Made by a program: the position numbers and the translations under genes. From assembly GCA_003135995.1 (NCBI GenBank), contig PNBM01000331.1, positions 21,744 to 35,153 of the forward strand: 13,410 nucleotides of DNA, read 5' to 3'. Numbering within the stretch: position 1 is the first letter of the stretch; the number at the start of each line of letters is the position of its first letter. Positions 1 to 7,136 of the stretch are shown piece after piece. A model generated the notes under the pieces. It was not told the DNA's origin and made no database searches. It saw only the letters and a list, made by a program, of their open reading frames with translations. This stretch comes from Ignavibacteriota bacterium (GTDB taxonomy: Bacteria > Bacteroidota > Ignavibacteria > Tepidaquicellales > Tepidaquicellaceae).

Positions 1-1296
1 CATTTCGGAAATCCGGGTGAGCTTCCGGAACAGGAAATGATTTATGCCGTTATGAGAAGAATTATTTCACAGGAAATTCCGAAGGTTGTCGTTAACTCGG
101 ATAAATATCAATGGAATCCCTTGAATAATAAAGTTTTTGAAAACGGAAAAGAAATCACTGCCGAAGCAGAACCTGACACACGATATATAAAATACCTGAA
201 TGTATTTAAAGCGTTATATAACTCAGACAAATATTACCCTGAGTTGAACACATATATTAAAAGAAGTTTCGAGGGCGAGCGCGAAGTATCTTATGATGAT
301 GTAGAAAAAACATTTAACGAATTTTTATCCTCTCCGCAGGTAAAGGAGGTAGCAGAATTAATAAAAAAGAGGCTTGGCAGAAATTTAGAGCCGTTCGACA
401 TCTGGTATACGGGATTTAAAAGCAGGATAAATACAAACGAAGAAGAACTCGATAAAATTACAAAAGAAAAATATCCGACACCGGAAGCATTTGAAAGAGA
501 TATAAAAAATATTCTTTTGAAGCTTGGTTTCAGCGATTCGGATGCGCAATATATTTCCGAAAAAATCCAGGTTGACCCTGCGAGGGGTTCAGGGCATGCA
601 TTCGGTTCGGCTATGAGGAAATTCAAATCACATTTAAGAACGAGAATCGGAAAGGACGGAATGAACTACAAAGGATATAACATTGCGGTTCACGAACTCG
701 GCCATAATGTAGAGCAGACACTGACACTCTATAAAATTGACCATTACTCGCTTTTCGGGGTTCCGAATACGGCTTTCACAGAGGCGATGGCGTTTTTATT
801 TCAGAGCCGCGACCTTGAACTGCTTGGAATTAAAAACGACGACCCGCAGGCAAAATATTTATCTGCGCTTGACAACTTCTGGAATACATATGAAATAATG
901 GGCGTTTCACTTGTAGATATGAAAGTCTGGAAATGGCTTTATAAAAATCCCGATGCAACACCGAAAGAATTAAAAGCTGCAGTTATTGCATCGGCAAATG
1001 AGGTCTGGAATAAATATTACGCGGATATTTTCGGAGTGAAAGACCAACCTATATTTGCAATTTATTCACATATGATTGATAATGCATTATATCTTCCGAA
1101 CTACGCGCTCGGTTATTTAATTGAATTCCAGATTGAAGATTATATGAAAGATAAAGTTATCGGACCTGAAATGATGAGAATGTGTGCTTCGGGAAATATT
1201 ATTCCACAGCAATGGATGAAAAACGCAGTCGGTTCGGAAATTTCAATTAAGCCGATGTTGAAAGCTGTGGATGAGGCTCTTATTCAAGTTAAGTAA
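1..1296 (+). CDS. HExxH metallopeptidase, gluzincin (M3-like), 5' partial
   Basis: The frame is open from base 1 (it begins His-Phe-Gly-Asn) through the Met at 37, so the gene almost certainly starts outside the window and the Met at 37 is probably internal. Numbering from that Met, HELGH lies at residues 219-223 and TEAMAF at 248-253; His219, Glu220, His223 and Glu249 fit a zinc site of HExxH plus a Glu about 25 residues on, the spacing known for M3-like gluzincins. The rest is polar and helix-rich, with no membrane segment visible. The natural substrate cannot be read from sequence; a cytoplasmic or periplasmic oligopeptidase is an inference. No T9SS tail follows: the protein ends VDEALIQVK. 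It reads slightly more GC-rich than the genes downstream and looks like a housekeeping gene bordering the surface-protein island. A different zincin family remains possible because the N-terminus is missing. Confidence 0.75.
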   Translation, partial: HFGNPGELPEQEMIYAVMRRIISQEIPKVVVNSDKYQWNPLNNKVFENGKEITAEAEPDTRYIKYLNVFKALYNSDKYYPELNTYIKRSFEGEREVSYDDVEKTFNEFLSSPQVKEVAELIKKRLGRNLEPFDIWYTGFKSRINTNEEELDKITKEKYPTPEAFERDIKNILLKLGFSDSDAQYISEKIQVDPARGSGHAFGSAMRKFKSHLRTRIGKDGMNYKGYNIAVHELGHNVEQTLTLYKIDHYSLFGVPNTAFTEAMAFLFQSRDLELLGIKNDDPQAKYLSALDNFWNTYEIMGVSLVDMKVWKWLYKNPDATPKELKAAVIASANEVWNKYYADIFGVKDQPIFAIYSHMIDNALYLPNYALGYLIEFQIEDYMKDKVIGPEMMRMCASGNIIPQQWMKNAVGSEISIKPMLKAVDEALIQVK

Positions 1297-1324
1297 AGCA
1301 TTAAATGTTAAATTTTAAAAATAT

Positions 1325-1361
1325 GTCGGGAGTCCCTCAAAGAGCGAGGAGACTCTACGAC
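1325..1361. repeat. Imperfect hairpin repeat, copy 1 (3' of the peptidase gene)
   Basis: Nested arms pair as GTCG (1325-1328) with CGAC (1358-1361), GAGTC (1330-1334) with GACTC (1351-1355), and CCTC (1335-1338) with GAGG (1346-1349), around a 7-nt loop. It begins 28 nt after the peptidase stop. It is followed by A-rich rather than T-rich sequence, so it is not a canonical intrinsic terminator. A related element lies at 9795-9837, also about 30 nt after a stop codon; both end in GAGACTC, then CGACACAA. Confidence 0.6.
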
Positions 1362-1460
1362 ACAAAAAATTTTAGCGGAAATTATAATTTAATTGGTAAC
1401 GAAATTTTCGATAAGACAAAGTAGGGAATTAGATTGTTATATAGATTGGACTTTAAACTT

Positions 1461-1491
1461 GCTATTTATAGCATATTAAGGTTTTTTAACC
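1461..1491. promoter_or_regulatory. Two small palindromes upstream of the regulator promoter
   Basis: GCTATTTATAGC (1461-1472) and GGTTTTTTAACC (1480-1491) are perfect short inverted repeats just 5' of the -35 box at 1508. They could be regulator sites, or chance in AT-rich DNA. Confidence 0.25.
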
Positions 1492-1507
1492 GTTCTTAAA
1501 AAAAGAC

Positions 1508-1536
1508 TTGACATTAAAATAATATCGTACTAAATT
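1508..1536 (+). promoter_or_regulatory. Sigma70-type promoter of the TrmB-like regulator gene
   Basis: TTGACA (1508-1513) is followed after exactly 17 bp by TAAATT (1531-1536). The expected start of transcription near 1543 leaves only about 20 nt before the ATG at 1566, with no Shine-Dalgarno sequence in it. Confidence 0.6.
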
Positions 1537-1537
1537 G

Positions 1538-1556
1538 TTGTAGATTAAACCTACAA
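1538..1556. promoter_or_regulatory. Inverted repeat between -10 box and start codon, possible operator
   Basis: TTGTAG (1538-1543) and CTACAA (1551-1556) form a 6-bp inverted repeat with a 7-bp spacer, overlying the expected transcription start. A protein bound here would block initiation, so autoregulation by the adjacent TrmB-like protein is a natural inference; nothing shows it directly. Confidence 0.45.
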
Positions 1557-1565
1557 TAATTTATA

Positions 1566-2408
1566 ATGAATGATTTAATATTAAAATTAAAGTCACTCGG
1601 ATTTACGGATTATGAAGCGAGAATATTCATTGCGTTATTGCAGGGACATTTCATGTCAGCCACAGAAATCGCCGAATCCGCAAAAATACGTCGAACAGAT
1701 GTTTATTCGGTTTTAAAATCCTTCGTTGAGAAAGGTTATTGCAATGAAATCGAGACGAATACTATTTTAAAATATGAAATGATAGACCCTGACGTAATAC
1801 TCGACAAAATTTTACACAAAATACAAAAAGAAAAAGAATTGCAAGTTGTTTCTTTTTCTGATACATTTAAGAATCTTAAGCCATTATACAAGTCGAAATC
1901 CGAAGAGGCAAAATATTCTAATATTGAGCTTATTCGGGGCTATAACCAGCATCGACAGGCAAAATTTTTTGATTTGTTAAAGAAAGCAAAGAAAGAAATT
2001 TTATTTATGATAAGGCTTGAAATCTATATTTCCGACGAAGTTGACGAGACTGCCGCAAAATTCATAAAAAGCGGAGGAGTTATAAAATCAATTTATGAAA
2101 TTGCAAGCGGTTTTAAAGTAAGAAAAGACGGAAAATGGATTACGGGAGATACAAGCGATTTAGTTAAGACCTTTTCCAAGTTCGAAAAATACGGCGAACA
2201 AGTTCGATTAAGTAAAACCAAAATTCCAAACTTCACTATATTCGACCGCAAGACCGTATTCATGAATATAGTGGATAAAACAGTTCCACGCTACAACGAA
2301 GCAGATATAATATTAAGGAATAAAGATTTTGCGGAAAGTATGACGGAAGTATTCGAAACTTTCTGGCAGAAATCTCTCGCACCGAATGATTATAAAAATA
2401 TAAATTAA
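1566..2408 (+). CDS. TrmB-family transcriptional regulator
   Basis: 280 residues. Residues 1-80 form a winged helix of TrmB type: LKSLGFTDYEARIFIALL followed by the helix-turn-helix stretch SATEIAESAKIRRTDVYSVL and KGY. A charged linker (about 85-120) leads into a C-terminal domain with IELIRGYNQHR, a run resembling the PLD-like effector domain of TrmB proteins (LKKAKKEILFMI, later RLSKTKIPNFTIFDRKTVF). TrmB proteins are cytoplasmic DNA-binding repressors or activators, many responding to sugars. The ligand here is unknown. The gene has its own promoter and a palindrome at the start site, and its stop is only 6 bp before the start of the secreted propeller gene, so the two are probably one transcript. 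The ATG at 1566 is the only start that keeps the whole winged helix; it has no ribosome-binding sequence and a very short leader. Confidence 0.85.
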   Translation: MNDLILKLKSLGFTDYEARIFIALLQGHFMSATEIAESAKIRRTDVYSVLKSFVEKGYCNEIETNTILKYEMIDPDVILDKILHKIQKEKELQVVSFSDTFKNLKPLYKSKSEEAKYSNIELIRGYNQHRQAKFFDLLKKAKKEILFMIRLEIYISDEVDETAAKFIKSGGVIKSIYEIASGFKVRKDGKWITGDTSDLVKTFSKFEKYGEQVRLSKTKIPNFTIFDRKTVFMNIVDKTVPRYNEADIILRNKDFAESMTEVFETFWQKSLAPNDYKNIN

Positions 2409-2414
2409 AATTTT

Positions 2415-5168
2415 ATGAAAAACATTTACTCGTTAGTAGTAGTTTTTTCTTTAATTTTCAGCGTTGAATTATATTCCCAGTCCGGGTGGCACTGGATTAA
2501 CCCTTATCCTTTTGAACAGGATTTTCAAACCATTCAATTTGCTGATCAGAGTACCGGATATGCCATTATTACTAATAAAATATATAAAACAACAGATGGC
2601 GGAGCAAACTGGATTATTCCCGGAGACACCGTTGGATATTCAACATTTTTTAATGCAATAGACGAAAACATAATTTATTCCTGCGGGAATAACAAGATTT
2701 ATAAAACGACGGACGGAGGCATAAGCTGGGTATACCTTCAGAACTCATCTTCCGGTACATCTTATAATTACAAGTCCCTTAAATTTTTCAATGCTTTAAC
2801 AGGTTTTGCATGCGGCACCACAAGCAATACCGGTGGTCCTGCGGGATGCATTAAAAAAACATCTAATGGCGGAAATAATTGGCTGAGTTTAGTAGAAACA
2901 CAATTAGGCTTTAGTGATATATGTGTTTACGGTACATCATCTGTCATAGTAACAGGTTATGATACTCTCGGTCAAATATTCCTGTATAAATCCGATAACC
3001 TGGGTTTGACCTGGAATATGCTTAACACGGGAGTAATTTGCCCGAACGGAACAAAACTTTTTATTGCAGACATTTTAAATTATTTCATCCTCACCCCCGG
3101 AGGTATTATATATAAATCGTCTGACGGTGGAGCAAACTGGCAGTTGATACAGGGTATAAGCAATATTAATAATTTATATATTTATAATTATAACAATATA
3201 TATGCTGCGGGCAACGCCAACCAATTAATTAAATCTACTGACGGAGGAAATACATGGCAGGCATTAGTAAATCCGTTATCCAATTATAATTATTATTCTC
3301 TTACTTTTATCAATAATAACACCGGCTGGGTGTCGGGAACAAGGGGTTCATTATTAAAGACCACGAATGCAGGATTGACATGGGCATCGGATGCAAGTAC
3401 TTTGACTACAAAAAAAATATACGATGTACAGATTTTAAATAACAATGTTATATTACTTGCAGCCGCAGATGGTTTAATTTACAGAACTTCAGACCAAGGT
3501 AGCAACTGGGCAACTATAATTTCGAACAGTAATAATTACTCTGTTTATAATTTATTTTTCACTGATGAAGTAACAGGTTTTGCATCAGGTGCTTCAGGTT
3601 TGATTATGTCTACAACAAACAGCGGTAATAGCTGGGCAGTACAGCAGAGCAACACTAATAATAATCTATACGATTTATTTTTTACAAATTATGATACAGG
3701 TTTTGCAGTAGGACAGAATGGTTGTGCGTTAAAAACAACTAATTCCGGTTCAAACTGGATTTCGATAAATTTTACATCGGGTTCTTTATATACTGTTAAA
3801 TTTATCAATGGTTCTACAGGTTATATAGGTTCAGCAAACGATAATATTTACAAAACTGTTGACTGCGGAAATACATGGACATTAAAATATTCCTCCCCGG
3901 GACAGAAAAATATTACAGACATAGGATTTTTTAATAACAATGAAGGAATTGCCATTGACAATGCCGGGAATATTATGAGAACAATCAGCGGAGGTGACAT
4001 CTGGACGCAGCAATCACAATTATCATCAAACAGTCTGAACAAATTAAAAATAGTAGACTCGGTTTCAGCATTCATTATAAAAGGTGATGTTTCTCAGGGA
4101 AGTGTAAGCAAAATTTATTACACATCCAATAAAGGAATAAGCTGGGGTGAAAATGTCGTTCCATTTTATCCGAGTTCATTATTATCCATAGATGTTTATA
4201 ATAGATATCTCGGTTTTATCGTAGGTGATAACGGGGTAATACTTAAAACGAGTACCGGAGGAACTATCTCGGATGGATTTTCAATATCCGGAAAAGTCAG
4301 ATATATTGACAACAATCAGCCCGTAACATCCGGTTCGGCAAAAGCAATAAAATACACACAGAATTTTTCAAATATAATTATTATAGATTCTTCACAAATT
4401 CAGCCCAATGGTGATTATATATTAGCTCACGTTTCCAGGGATTCGGTTGATATCGGAATTTATCCGAATTCAACAACGACTAATGATTATGTAATCAGTT
4501 ATTATTCATCTACGATATACTGGGAAAACGCAACATTACTTTATCCTACACATAATCTTACAAACGTAGATATATATGTTTACAGAAATTTTGGTAGTGA
4601 CAACCCGAACCAGATAAGCGGGAAAATTACTTCTGCAAATAAAGATGTATCAGGAAATTTAAAAGATGCGGTTATTTATGCAAGGAAAGGTGATACATTT
4701 GTCGGTTGCACGATGTCTGATGCAAATGGTAATTACCAGCTTAACTCTCTCGCAGAGGGAAATCTGAAAATATTTATTAACAGGTTCGGTTACATAAGTG
4801 ACAGTACTTATCTGAATGTAACGCCGACAAGCAATATCGATTCGGTTAATTTTAATATGATGCCTCTTTTTGTGGGTTTAAAACAAATAAGCAGTTCGGT
4901 TCCGAACGAATATAAACTTTACCAGAATTATCCGAATCCGTTTAATCCGATGACGAATATTAAATATCAGATATCAAAAGCCGGTTTTGTTATTTTAAAG
5001 ATATATGATATTCTCGGCAGGCAGATTTCGACACTTATAAATGAAAAACAAACCCCCGGAAGTTATAATGTAACTTTTGATGCAACGAGTTTATCGAGCG
5101 GAGTTTATTTTTACAAATTGCAAACTGATAATTTCACCGATACTAAAAAAATGGTAATAATTAAATAA
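2415..5168 (+). CDS. Secreted YCF48/BNR beta-propeller protein with T9SS sorting domain
   Basis: 917 residues. Signal peptide 1-21, with predicted cleavage before Gln22 (ELYS/Q). Residues 24 to about 620 carry 14 copies of the K-(T/S)-(T/S)-(D/N)-G-G-x-x-W motif typical of YCF48-like and sialidase-type propellers; the last is worn down. Residues about 625-830 hold two beta-sandwich-like segments (ISGKVRYIDNNQPV and later SGKITSANKDVSG...NGNYQLNSLAEG) resembling carboxypeptidase-regulatory or SdrD B-like modules. Residues 833-917 are a complete type A T9SS domain: QNYPNPFNP, YDILGRQ, SSGVYFYKL, and final KKMVIIK. The expected role is an outer-surface or released binding protein; the ligand is unknown. 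It lies 6 bp after the TrmB-like gene and has no clear ribosome site, suggesting co-transcription. Its C-terminal half is duplicated in the next gene. Confidence 0.9.
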   Translation: MKNIYSLVVVFSLIFSVELYSQSGWHWINPYPFEQDFQTIQFADQSTGYAIITNKIYKTTDGGANWIIPGDTVGYSTFFNAIDENIIYSCGNNKIYKTTDGGISWVYLQNSSSGTSYNYKSLKFFNALTGFACGTTSNTGGPAGCIKKTSNGGNNWLSLVETQLGFSDICVYGTSSVIVTGYDTLGQIFLYKSDNLGLTWNMLNTGVICPNGTKLFIADILNYFILTPGGIIYKSSDGGANWQLIQGISNINNLYIYNYNNIYAAGNANQLIKSTDGGNTWQALVNPLSNYNYYSLTFINNNTGWVSGTRGSLLKTTNAGLTWASDASTLTTKKIYDVQILNNNVILLAAADGLIYRTSDQGSNWATIISNSNNYSVYNLFFTDEVTGFASGASGLIMSTTNSGNSWAVQQSNTNNNLYDLFFTNYDTGFAVGQNGCALKTTNSGSNWISINFTSGSLYTVKFINGSTGYIGSANDNIYKTVDCGNTWTLKYSSPGQKNITDIGFFNNNEGIAIDNAGNIMRTISGGDIWTQQSQLSSNSLNKLKIVDSVSAFIIKGDVSQGSVSKIYYTSNKGISWGENVVPFYPSSLLSIDVYNRYLGFIVGDNGVILKTSTGGTISDGFSISGKVRYIDNNQPVTSGSAKAIKYTQNFSNIIIIDSSQIQPNGDYILAHVSRDSVDIGIYPNSTTTNDYVISYYSSTIYWENATLLYPTHNLTNVDIYVYRNFGSDNPNQISGKITSANKDVSGNLKDAVIYARKGDTFVGCTMSDANGNYQLNSLAEGNLKIFINRFGYISDSTYLNVTPTSNIDSVNFNMMPLFVGLKQISSSVPNEYKLYQNYPNPFNPMTNIKYQISKAGFVILKIYDILGRQISTLINEKQTPGSYNVTFDATSLSSGVYFYKLQTDNFTDTKKMVIIK

Positions 5169-5178
5169 TTACGCGTGA

Positions 5179-5207
5179 TTTTTCGCTCTATAAAAACGAA
5201 CGAAAAA
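5179..5207. repeat. Short inverted repeat between two cargo genes
   Basis: TTTTTCG (5179-5185) and CGAAAAA (5201-5207) are 7-bp inverted arms with a 15-nt loop in the 46-bp gap between the two genes. It could be a weak mRNA hairpin; with only two G-C pairs it is not a convincing terminator. Confidence 0.3.
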
Positions 5208-5214
5208 CAAATTT

Positions 5215-6273
5215 ATGAAACAATTATTAGCATACATATTAATTCTATTATTTACGGCTAATGCTTTCGGACAGCAATGGGTAAACCAAAATTTCGGAGG
5301 AGTAAAGGCTAATGAGAAGGATGCGATAGGCAATAATTGGGTATCTAAAATAATTTCACCAGTTCCGTTTTTCACTATTCAGGGAAATGCAAAATACTCC
5401 GATAATAATCAACCTGTAATGTCAGGTTCTGTTAAGGCAATTAAGCTCGATAAGATGACAGGAAATGTTAATGTTCTCGATTCAACACTTATTCAACCAA
5501 ACGGAGATTATGCATTAATGCACGTACCATCGGATTCAATTTATATCGGTATCTATCCTAATTCAACAACAACGAATGATTATGTATTTGGTTATTTTCC
5601 TTCTTCGATTTACTGGGCGAATTCGACAAGGCTCTTCCCTACGGGGAATTTAAATAATATTAATATTCTTGCTTTGCGGATGTTTGGAATCAATTCGAAC
5701 AACTCTGTCAGCGGAAAAGTAACCAGGTTTTCTGCTAATGGTTTAAAAGACGCGATGGTTTATGCAAAGAACGGAAATACATTTGTCAGGTATACAACAA
5801 CAGACATAAACGGCGTTTACCATTTGCACTCTTTACCGACCGGAAATTTAGAAATTATTGTTGACAGGCTCGGATATTCGAGTGACAGCACAAACGTAAC
5901 TGTAACTTCAACAACTAACATTGATTCCGTCAATTTTCAATTATACCAGAGGCCCATTGGAATAAAGCAAATAAGCAGTATTGTTCCATCTGAATATAAA
6001 CTCTTTCAGAATTATCCTGATCCGTTTAATCCGTCTTCAATTATAAGATTCGAAATAGCGGAAAACGGAAAGCGGAAAACGGAAAATGGATTAGTGACTC
6101 TGAATGTTTTCGACGTAACCGGACGGTTAATTGCCACTCTTGTAAACGAAAATCTACAAACAGGAACATATGAAGTAACCTTTGATGGAAGCGAATTAGC
6201 GTCCGGAATTTATTTTTATACATTAACTGCAATAGATTTTAAAGAAACTAAAAAAATGTTGTTGATAAAATAA
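5215..6273 (+). CDS. Secreted protein: regulatory-like beta module plus T9SS sorting domain
   Basis: 352 residues. Signal peptide 1-19, predicted cleavage before Gln20 (NAFG/QQW). After a short unique stretch, residues about 52-258 align along their length with residues about 622-830 of the upstream 917-residue protein: shared runs include DNNQPV-SGS-KAIK, IQPNGDY, IYPNSTTTNDYV and TNIDSVNF. Residues 261-352 are a type A T9SS domain ending KKMLLIK. That domain is 92 residues rather than the 85 of its three relatives, because of a 7-residue insertion at about 282-291 encoded by a heptamer repeat. The propeller is absent, so this is a stand-alone version of the neighbour's C-terminal module. 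Expected location is the outer surface or medium; function unknown. It follows the upstream gene by 46 bp in the same direction and is probably read with it. Confidence 0.85.
   Translation: MKQLLAYILILLFTANAFGQQWVNQNFGGVKANEKDAIGNNWVSKIISPVPFFTIQGNAKYSDNNQPVMSGSVKAIKLDKMTGNVNVLDSTLIQPNGDYALMHVPSDSIYIGIYPNSTTTNDYVFGYFPSSIYWANSTRLFPTGNLNNINILALRMFGINSNNSVSGKVTRFSANGLKDAMVYAKNGNTFVRYTTTDINGVYHLHSLPTGNLEIIVDRLGYSSDSTNVTVTSTTNIDSVNFQLYQRPIGIKQISSIVPSEYKLFQNYPDPFNPSSIIRFEIAENGKRKTENGLVTLNVFDVTGRLIATLVNENLQTGTYEVTFDGSELASGIYFYTLTAIDFKETKKMLLIK
6058..6090 (+). repeat. 7-bp tandem repeat inside a T9SS sorting domain
   Basis: GCGGAAA and ACGGAAA alternate for four heptamers (6058-6085), then a partial ATGGA. 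Equivalently, a 14-bp unit occurs twice without mismatch. It encodes residues AENGKRKTEN, which relatives of this domain lack. Confidence 0.85.
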
Positions 6274-6352
6274 TATTTTTTATAAGGTGTGGAGAACAAG
6301 AAATACTTTTTTAATTTAATTTTTCGAAATTTTTAACATGGAGGATATTAAC

Positions 6353-6487
6353 ATGAAAAAATTAAGAATGAATGAAAGCCTGATTTTTGATTTAAAATTT
6401 GCTTTCATCCTGATGGTATTAATTACGATTAACGTTCTCGCAATGATAGTCTTTGCCTATTTGGGATTATATCAGAAATTTATTTAA
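6353..6487 (+). CDS. Small single-pass membrane protein, 44 aa (paralogue 1)
   Basis: The ORF reads MKKLRMNESLIFDLKF, then a hydrophobic span (about residues 17-39), then the tail GLYQKFI. A strong GGAGG lies at 6340-6344, 8 nt before the ATG at 6353. An in-frame ATG at 6338 overlaps that site and is less likely. The protein has a basic N-terminus and one long hydrophobic helix, so an inner-membrane, N-in topology is the likely reading. It has no Cys, lipobox or Q-rule signal site, so it is not a T9SS cargo. A clear paralogue of the same size lies at 6827-6964, with FD-KFAFIL, the LI-IN core, MIVFA and the GLY-(K/R)FI end shared. Conservation of two diverged copies supports real translation. 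I do not recognise the family. Roles of similar-size proteins include membrane-complex accessory subunits, regulators and type I toxins; none is shown here. Confidence 0.7.
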   Translation: MKKLRMNESLIFDLKFAFILMVLITINVLAMIVFAYLGLYQKFI

Positions 6488-6592
6488 CATTACATTAATT
6501 TTTACAAATTAAACACTGCATTTAACAATGATTTACAGAAAAGCAAGGAATACTAATAATTCAATTCCAACATCAGGCGGAGGAAAATAGAA

Positions 6593-6802
6593 ATGGTTAT
6601 GATAAAAATAGAAAAAGATTTTCAGGAAATACCGGTTTCAACACAAAATACGGCAATCAAAAAAAGAGACAATCACAGTAAAGTTATTTCTATGTCGGGT
6701 TATCCGTTAAATTCCGAAACGCAGGTTATACACGGAACAAACGATGACAGCATAGCATCAAGAATTTGTTACAGGTTAAGTTTTTTGAAATCTATTCGTT
6801 AA
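6593..6802 (+). CDS. Hypothetical small soluble protein, 69 aa
   Basis: A polar, basic 69-codon ORF (MVMIKIEKDFQEIPVSTQ...) with GGAGG at 6579-6583, 9 nt before the ATG. A second Met two codons on is an alternative start. No signal peptide, membrane span or motif is visible; it has one Cys near the C-terminus. It lies between the two paralogous micro-membrane-protein genes, 105 bp after the first and 24 bp before the second, so a three-gene transcript is plausible. I do not recognise it. The good ribosome site and position favour a real gene; short length and lack of any family match leave chance possible. Confidence 0.45.
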   Translation: MVMIKIEKDFQEIPVSTQNTAIKKRDNHSKVISMSGYPLNSETQVIHGTNDDSIASRICYRLSFLKSIR

Positions 6803-6826
6803 TGTTTTCAGAAATTTAAAAGAGAC

Positions 6827-6964
6827 ATGTTGAGACGCTTTAATATACAGGATGGTGTAAGATTTGATATAAAATTTGCTTTCATTTTATTTTTATTGAT
6901 ATTAATCAATATAATTATAATGATAGTATTCGCTCATTTTGGTCTTTATGTGAGATTTATATAA
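6827..6964 (+). CDS. Small single-pass membrane protein, 45 aa (paralogue 2)
   Basis: The ORF starts MLRRFNIQDGVRFDIKF, continues through a hydrophobic span (about 18-40) and ends GLYVRFI. It aligns with the 44-residue protein at 6353-6487 with one single-residue gap near the N-terminus. Shared elements are FD(L/I)KFAFIL, LI-IN, MIVFA, GLY and a basic residue followed by FI at the very end. The hydrophobic core has changed by conservative swaps (Ile, Leu, Val, Phe), as expected for selection on protein rather than on DNA. The ribosome site is weak (AAAAGAGA, 6818-6825), so it may rely on coupling to the 69-codon ORF ending 24 bp earlier. Function is unknown; see the first copy for alternatives. 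Confidence 0.7.
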   Translation: MLRRFNIQDGVRFDIKFAFILFLLILINIIIMIVFAHFGLYVRFI

Positions 6965-7136
6965 TATTATTAATCACGTATTAATTAATTCCATTTTTTT
7001 ATTTAACGAAAAAAATTAAATCCGGCTTTACTTTAAAACTTCCTGACAGTAAATATTTTCAAGAGAAAAACAATGATTTTTATATTAATTTGAAAAATGT
7101 TATTATGACCGGTTTTATTGAGTTTAAATACTGATT

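Noticed and set aside
291..626. 111-codon ORF on the minus strand inside the peptidase gene
   Set aside because: It lies wholly opposite a coding frame with a clear zinc site, has no ribosome site, and has composition typical of antisense of a coding sequence. The other minus-strand ORFs are rejected for the same reason.
1325..1375. Intrinsic terminator after the peptidase gene
   Set aside because: The stem is good but is followed by ACAAAAAATTTT, not a T-run; it fits better as a repeat-family hairpin.
6528..6590. 20-codon ORF ending 2 bp before the 69-codon ORF, possible leader peptide
   Set aside because: No ribosome site, no stem-loop or codon-run hallmark of attenuation, and its last codons coincide with the ribosome site of the next ORF.
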